In this document: positions 14,467 to 18,358 of the stretch, in pieces | Position numbering within the stretch: position 1 is the first letter of the stretch | Layout of the letters: every line of letters starts with the position of its first letter | The notes under the pieces: model-generated | Databases searched by the model: none | Told to the model about the DNA's origin: nothing | The model's input: only the letters and a program-made list of their open reading frames with translations | Made by a program: the position numbers and the translations under genes | NCBI GenBank assembly: GCA_021781865.1 | Contig: JAJXVZ010000010.1 | Location: 1-18,358, forward strand | DNA: 18,358 bases | Reading direction: 5' to 3' | DNA from: a bacterium | GTDB taxonomy: Bacteria; Patescibacteriota; Minisyncoccia; Phycocordibacterales; Phycocordibacteraceae

Positions 14467-15587
14467 TGCAAGTCTTTCTGGCGAAGTTTCTCATCATCGC
14501 TTCTGAGCGAATCACGTTTTGCCTTATATGTTTCGATGACTTCGCTCGGTGCTTCTCTGTCGCTAAGGATGCATTGTAGGACTTCAGTCCAGAATTCTAT
14601 GCGCACACACGCAAGTTCGCGTATGTCACCTGTAGTATGCGAAAGCCATGTCGCGTAGTAGCGAATGAGCTCGGTGAGACGGTAGGCACGCATGAGTTTG
14701 AGCGAGAGCAATTCCTCTTCAGTCCGATTGAGGCGAACGTACTCGATGAGGGCGTTCGCGAGTGGTGGATTATAGAGCGTCATGAAATTTATGAAGCGCG
14801 CCCAGCTTTCGTACTTGTTGCCGAAACGGATTGATGTATGGTCAAGGAGATACAATTTACCATCTCTAATGCGGAAATTTTGCGGAATGAAATCCCAATG
14901 TGTAAGAAATCCTCCATACCGGTCAAGCTTTTTTTCGTTATCTTGAATGAGTTCAATGGTCTTATCGAGTGCAATATCAAGCTTCGAATACAGTTTCTTT
15001 TCATCAATCAAAAGCCCAGAAATGTCTTGAGCATAAGCACCAATTTTTCGATACTCGCCTGCTTTTATATAATAGTCAGCCGCTTTCATTTCTCCGAAGG
15101 ACTTTAAGACCAGATGGTGACTATGCGTTGTTGCGTGTACTGCCTCTTGCGTCTTGAACGCGTTGAGTGCGATAGCGAACTGCTCTTCCAGCAGACGATC
15201 GAGAAAGGGTTTCTCCTGAGCTATGTATTCAGTAATAATGACTCCTTGCGCTGGATCAAATAAGATATCTGCTGGAAGGTGGAACGCCAGATATGCGAAT
15301 TTTATCCTCTGGAGTATCTTTCGAACATCTTGTTCTTTCCAGAGTTCAGCGATACCTTGCTCCTCGCTTGAAGTTTTTATCACGACGCGCATGCCGTCCG
15401 AGCGACGTTGACCGAAAAACACCACTTTTCTCCCACCATCCACCGGGCGCGTAAGATAGCGTTCGCCGATGGTTTGTGGTTGCAATGCGTCAAGCTGAAA
15501 GCCCGATCGTTCAAGCAAGGGTTGTATGCGTTTCCCCTCGTGCGTGACGTATGCGTCCCATGCTTGTTTTGTGTCGCTAGGAGACAT
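14463..15587 (-). CDS. APH-fold small-molecule kinase
   Basis: 374 residues from the chosen ATG. A protein-kinase-like phosphotransferase of the APH/choline-kinase/fructosamine-kinase superfamily. A probable ATP lysine is in VVIKTSS (K71). The catalytic loop is HWDFIPQNF (H230, D232, N237; family form HxDxxxxN), and LLDHTS (D249) is the metal-binding Asp. A helical C-terminal lobe follows. In this setting it may phosphorylate a sugar or lipid-linked component; antibiotic resistance is not implied. The frame is open further upstream (to 15758), but that would lie inside the preceding gene. ATG 15587 gives an 11-nt overlap with that gene's stop and so translational coupling. Confidence 0.75.
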   Translation of the reverse strand: MSPSDTKQAWDAYVTHEGKRIQPLLERSGFQLDALQPQTIGERYLTRPVDGGRKVVFFGQRRSDGMRVVIKTSSEEQGIAELWKEQDVRKILQRIKFAYLAFHLPADILFDPAQGVIITEYIAQEKPFLDRLLEEQFAIALNAFKTQEAVHATTHSHHLVLKSFGEMKAADYYIKAGEYRKIGAYAQDISGLLIDEKKLYSKLDIALDKTIELIQDNEKKLDRYGGFLTHWDFIPQNFRIRDGKLYLLDHTSIRFGNKYESWARFINFMTLYNPPLANALIEYVRLNRTEEELLSLKLMRAYRLTELIRYYATWLSHTTGDIRELACVRIEFWTEVLQCILSDREAPSEVIETYKAKRDSLRSDDEKLRQKDLH

Positions 15588-16104
15588 GGCTGAAGAGTAA
15601 TTCGAGAGTACGCAAATGAGCTGTCCAAGATGCTTCGTACGCGGTAAGTGCCTCGGTCGGTCTCGGTTCGAATGGAAGAATCTCCGGACAGCGTGGTGGG
15701 AGTTCGCGCACGATGGCGTCGGCGCGCGCGAAGGAAAGGTGTTCGATGAGACCGCCACGCAAATGCGCCGCTACGTCGGCTATACAGAAAATGAGTGGCA
15801 CAGATCTCGGGAAGAAAGTAAACAAAAGCGGTAGTTCCACCGAAGCGCCGTTTATGGCTAGCACAGCATCCGTGTTCTTCACGGCGTGTATGAACGCTTT
15901 CCGGAACGCGCGGAGACGTGCGAAACGTTGTTTCCGTTTATCAATCGTGATGATGGAAACACCACGCACTTCTTCCGGTAAGTGCGTGTAAGCTATGACG
16001 GTAACCTTATGATTCTTCGAGAGGCGTAAAGCCAATTCCTTGGCGTACACGGCAGCATCCGCAACTTCGGGTGGGTAGAGCGGAGTTACTATAAGTATTC
16101 TCAT
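15577..16104 (-). CDS. Stand-alone GT-B N-terminal (acceptor) domain protein
   Basis: 175 residues. It begins MRILIVTPLYPPEVADAAVYAKEL, very like the full-length enzyme that starts 77 bp away on the other strand (MKLVIATPLYPPEIGGPSTYAKLL). It covers only the N-terminal Rossmann domain, with no donor-binding domain and no EX7E motif; the usual Gly-Gly of the first loop is replaced by Ala-Asp. The coding frame is intact and runs directly into the kinase by an 11-nt overlap, so it seems kept. It could be a decayed paralogue, or one half of a split glycosyltransferase as in the Alg13/Alg14 arrangement. Confidence 0.7.
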   Translation of the reverse strand: MRILIVTPLYPPEVADAAVYAKELALRLSKNHKVTVIAYTHLPEEVRGVSIITIDKRKQRFARLRAFRKAFIHAVKNTDAVLAINGASVELPLLFTFFPRSVPLIFCIADVAAHLRGGLIEHLSFARADAIVRELPPRCPEILPFEPRPTEALTAYEASWTAHLRTLELLFSHVS

Positions 16105-16111
16105 GTTTGTA

Positions 16112-16120
16112 AATCTACCA
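16112..16120 (-). promoter_or_regulatory. Extended -10 (TGGTAGATT), minus strand
   Basis: Read on the minus strand, TGG TAGATT ends 7 nt before the ATG at 16104. No Shine-Dalgarno sequence is present. A further minus-strand TATTAT stands about 13 nt upstream of it and would give a six-codon frame overlapping the start; the closer box fits the pattern of the window. Confidence 0.5.
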
Positions 16121-16127
16121 TGCTCGC

Positions 16128-16133
16128 TATAAT
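16128..16133 (+). promoter_or_regulatory. TATAAT box in the divergent glycosyltransferase gap
   Basis: A perfect TATAAT with a weak TTTGTA 16 nt upstream. It would give the gene at 16181 a leader of about 40 nt. Its -35 region overlaps the minus-strand -10 at 16112-16117, so the two promoters could compete. Confidence 0.4.
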
Positions 16134-16167
16134 AAGTCGGGCGGTCGCCAAGATATTCCGATACCGC

Positions 16168-16173
16168 TAAGAT
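16168..16173 (+). promoter_or_regulatory. -10 box TAAGAT for the glycosyltransferase at 16181
   Basis: TAAGAT ends 7 nt before the ATG at 16181, again the leaderless distance. The more consensus TATAAT at 16128 is an alternative or second promoter. Confidence 0.45.
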
Positions 16174-16180
16174 AGACCCT

Positions 16181-17266
16181 ATGAAACTCGTTATCGCTAC
16201 GCCTCTTTACCCGCCCGAGATCGGTGGACCTTCGACGTACGCGAAGTTACTTGTAGAGCGGTTGCCGGAACGTGGTATTGAGGTTGAGCTGATAAAATTC
16301 AGTGACGTGCGGCGCTTGCCCAAGCTTTTGCGCCATTATGTCTATGAGCGTCGCGTTCGTGCTGCGTTGCGTGGCGCGGACGCGGCGCTCGCACTTGATC
16401 CAGTCTCGGTAGGGCTCCCGACGATGCGCGCCGCAAAGAAAATGCGGAAACCCTTCATCGTAAAAATCGTCGGTGACTATGCATGGGAGCAAGGACAACA
16501 ACATTTCGGCGTCAGGCAAGACCTTGATGAGTTTGTGAAAACAAAGCAGTCTTCCCTACGGGTGCGCGTGTTGCAGTCAATACAAATGCGCACCGCGCAC
16601 GCCGCACGCCATATACTCGTGCCGAGCGAATATTTGAAAAACATTGTCGTCGCATGGGGCATACCGTCGGAAAAAATAGAGATTATCTATAATGCCGTGC
16701 TTCCTGAAGAATTCGGTGTCGTGCCTGAAGCCATGGCGAACTTGTCGCGGCCATTGGTTGTGACGGCAGGCCGACTCGTATCCTGGAAACACGTGGACGG
16801 CGTTATCGACGCGGTGTCGCGCATTCCAGAAGTCTCACTCGCCATTATTGGCGATGGGCCGGAACGTCGCGTGCTTACACAGTATGCACTTGAAAGTTTG
16901 CCAGGCCGCGCTGTGCTCACGGGAATGTTGTCGCATAAAGACACCCTAGCGGCGATACGCTTTGCGGATGTGTTCGTGCTCAACTCATCGTACGAAGGTC
17001 TTTCGCACCTGCTTATCGAAGCGCTCGCCATTGGCGTACCCATTGTCGCTACGCGCGCTGGAGGGAACGCCGAGGTGATAGAAGACGGAAGCACCGGACT
17101 CTTGATACAAGCAGGCGATACAGAAGATCTCGTTCGAGCACTTGCGCGCGTGATTACCGATAGCGCGTTACGCAAACGTTTTGGCACGCAAATAAGAGAA
17201 TCCTCAAAGCGTTTCTCAATCGAAACAATGCTCACCGCGACATCGAAGCTTCTACATACCCTATGA
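16181..17266 (+). CDS. GT4-family glycosyltransferase
   Basis: 361 residues with both GT-B domains. N-terminal VIATPLYPPEIGGPSTYAKLL keeps the GG-containing acceptor/donor loop. The linker has LVPSEYLKNIVVAWGI and IIYNAVLPEEF. The donor domain has VTAGRLVSWKHVDGVIDA, LAIIGDGPERR, and the complete EX7E motif in SSYEGLSHLLIEALAIGVP followed by ATRAGGNAEVI. No TM segment; it would act at the cytoplasmic side on a lipid-linked glycan. It overlaps the next gene by ATGA. Substrate unknown. Confidence 0.9.
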   Translation: MKLVIATPLYPPEIGGPSTYAKLLVERLPERGIEVELIKFSDVRRLPKLLRHYVYERRVRAALRGADAALALDPVSVGLPTMRAAKKMRKPFIVKIVGDYAWEQGQQHFGVRQDLDEFVKTKQSSLRVRVLQSIQMRTAHAARHILVPSEYLKNIVVAWGIPSEKIEIIYNAVLPEEFGVVPEAMANLSRPLVVTAGRLVSWKHVDGVIDAVSRIPEVSLAIIGDGPERRVLTQYALESLPGRAVLTGMLSHKDTLAAIRFADVFVLNSSYEGLSHLLIEALAIGVPIVATRAGGNAEVIEDGSTGLLIQAGDTEDLVRALARVITDSALRKRFGTQIRESSKRFSIETMLTATSKLLHTL

Positions 17267-18358
17267 AAGTCCTCTTTATTTCAAACGATCCGACCATTTT
17301 TGTCGCGACGAGCTCGGCGCGTGCGCGTATGCGTGCATATGCCGAGGCGATAGGTGAATTGCATATCGTTTCTTCCGTGTTTCGCGCCGTGCGCGACGAA
17401 CAGGAAGGAGGTCTTTTTTTGCACCCAGTATTCGTCTCGAAGTTCTTTCGAGTGCATGCGCTCACGAAGCGTGTGCATGCACTCATGCTCGAATATGATA
17501 TCGAAATCGTTTCCGCACAAGACCCTTTTGAACACGGACTCGTGGCGCTTCGCGCCGTGCGCGGTACCAAAGCAAAACTGCACATCCAAGTGCACACGGA
17601 TTTCCTCTCTTCCTGGTTCGTAAAAAATGGCAACTGGCGCAATTCACGCGCACGGATGTTATTTCTCAATTGTTCTCGCCGAAAAATCGCCGATCGTGTC
17701 TTGCCGAACGCCAACGGTATACGTGCAGTTTCTGAACGCGTGAAAGCGTCGCTCCTTGCGCGATACGCCTCTCGCATTCCCGAACCCACGGTACTGCCGA
17801 TTGCTGTGGACACTACCGTATCCGAACCAGTCCCCTTGCCACCGCATCCGTTCACGTTCGCGCTCATTGCTGTCGGGAGACTCGAACCCGAGAAGCGCAT
17901 AGAGGACATCATCGCCGCACTCAAGCTCGTTGTCGCGCATTATCCGATGATAGGTCTCTTCGTAGTCGGAGAGGGAAGCGAGCGCAATCGCCTCGAGCGG
18001 ATGACCCATTCTCTCAATCTCAAAGACAACGTTATTTTTCTCGGCGATCGTTCCGATGCGCGTGGTCTCATGCGTAGCGCGCAAGCGTTCATACAGGCGA
18101 GCGCCTATGAAGGTTATGGCCGTACCCTTATTGAAGCAGCGCTCGCTAAGGTACCAATCATCACAACCGACGTCGGCATTGTCGGTGACGTTTTCAAAAG
18201 AAATGAGGACGTTCTCTCTGTACCGGTGGCCGATCCGGAAGCGCTTTCGCACCGTATTATTACAATTGTCGAGAACAATGCCATGCGCCGAGAACTTTCA
18301 ATGCATGCCGAATCCACAGCACTTACGCACCTGACCGCAATAGACAGTTTGCCAGAAC
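17263..18358 (+). CDS. GT4-family glycosyltransferase, 3'-truncated
   Basis: The frame is open to the window end (365 codons seen). It begins MKVLFISNDPTIFVATSSARARMRAY by ATGA overlap with the previous gene. The donor domain shows LIAVGRLEPEKRIEDIIAAL, LFVVGEGSERNRL, and the complete EX7E motif in SAYEGYGRTLIEAALAKVP followed by TTDVGIVGDVF. Only the last residues are missing. Together with the gene before it this makes a coupled two-enzyme unit for successive sugar additions; the order and sugars cannot be read from sequence. Confidence 0.9.
   Translation, partial: MKVLFISNDPTIFVATSSARARMRAYAEAIGELHIVSSVFRAVRDEQEGGLFLHPVFVSKFFRVHALTKRVHALMLEYDIEIVSAQDPFEHGLVALRAVRGTKAKLHIQVHTDFLSSWFVKNGNWRNSRARMLFLNCSRRKIADRVLPNANGIRAVSERVKASLLARYASRIPEPTVLPIAVDTTVSEPVPLPPHPFTFALIAVGRLEPEKRIEDIIAALKLVVAHYPMIGLFVVGEGSERNRLERMTHSLNLKDNVIFLGDRSDARGLMRSAQAFIQASAYEGYGRTLIEAALAKVPIITTDVGIVGDVFKRNEDVLSVPVADPEALSHRIITIVENNAMRRELSMHAESTALTHLTAIDSLPE

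Noticed and set aside
15588..15758. 57-residue N-terminal extension of the APH-fold kinase
   Set aside because: It lies wholly inside the preceding minus-strand gene in another frame, is rich in Ser, Pro, His and Arg, and has no family resemblance. ATG 15587 fits the operon overlap.

Overview
This window looks like chromosomal DNA from a Patescibacteria/CPR bacterium, most likely of the Parcubacteria group. The evidence is a short, intron-free 16S rRNA with CPR-type changes at sites that are otherwise almost universal, separate compact secD and secF genes, a soluble TraG/VirD4-like ATPase with no other secretion genes, very short intergenic gaps, and surface-glycan genes. TGA ends many of the genes, so the code is the standard bacterial one and not the UGA=Gly code of Gracilibacteria and Absconditabacteria. 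The lineage call is inference; no database was searched.

Layout. 3-491: C-terminal part of a sugar-1-phosphate transferase that starts surface glycans. 644-2863: secD and secF. 3136-3609 (minus strand): a small cytidylyltransferase-fold enzyme. 3651-5480: a lone 16S rRNA gene with an upstream terminator, a -35-like box, a leader hairpin, a long processing stem that encloses the gene, a structured 3' trailer and a terminator. 5555-5627: tRNA-Ile(GAT) with its own extended -10 promoter. No 23S or 5S follows. 5717-6220: a membrane-anchored PrcB-like protein. 6264-9619: murD, murC and rsmI (peptidoglycan precursor ligases plus the methyltransferase for 16S C1402). 9632-11740: a small two-TM protein and the TraG/VirD4-like ATPase. 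11741-12048: a structured, attenuator-like region. 12049-14102: a sugar-nucleotide epimerase and a GT4 glycosyltransferase. 14103-14462: a decayed-looking stretch. 16104-14463 (minus strand): a one-domain GT-B protein and an APH-fold kinase. 16181-18358: two overlapping glycosyltransferases, the second cut by the window end.

The main observation joins several parts of the window. The 16S rRNA 3' tail has no CCUCC anti-Shine-Dalgarno sequence; the aligned position reads UAUCC. No start codon I examined has a well-placed Shine-Dalgarno sequence. At least seven genes instead have a -10 box (TATAAT, TATACT, TAAGAT or TAGATT, several with an extended TGn) that ends only 6-7 nt before the start codon, so their mRNAs should be leaderless or nearly so. 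Downstream genes start by ATGA overlap, an 11-nt overlap or a 1-nt gap. Together this suggests an organism that initiates translation without SD pairing. The 16S itself looks functional, because its unusual bases are matched by complementary changes in the 530 pseudoknot, helix 18, the 921/1396 pair and helix 35.
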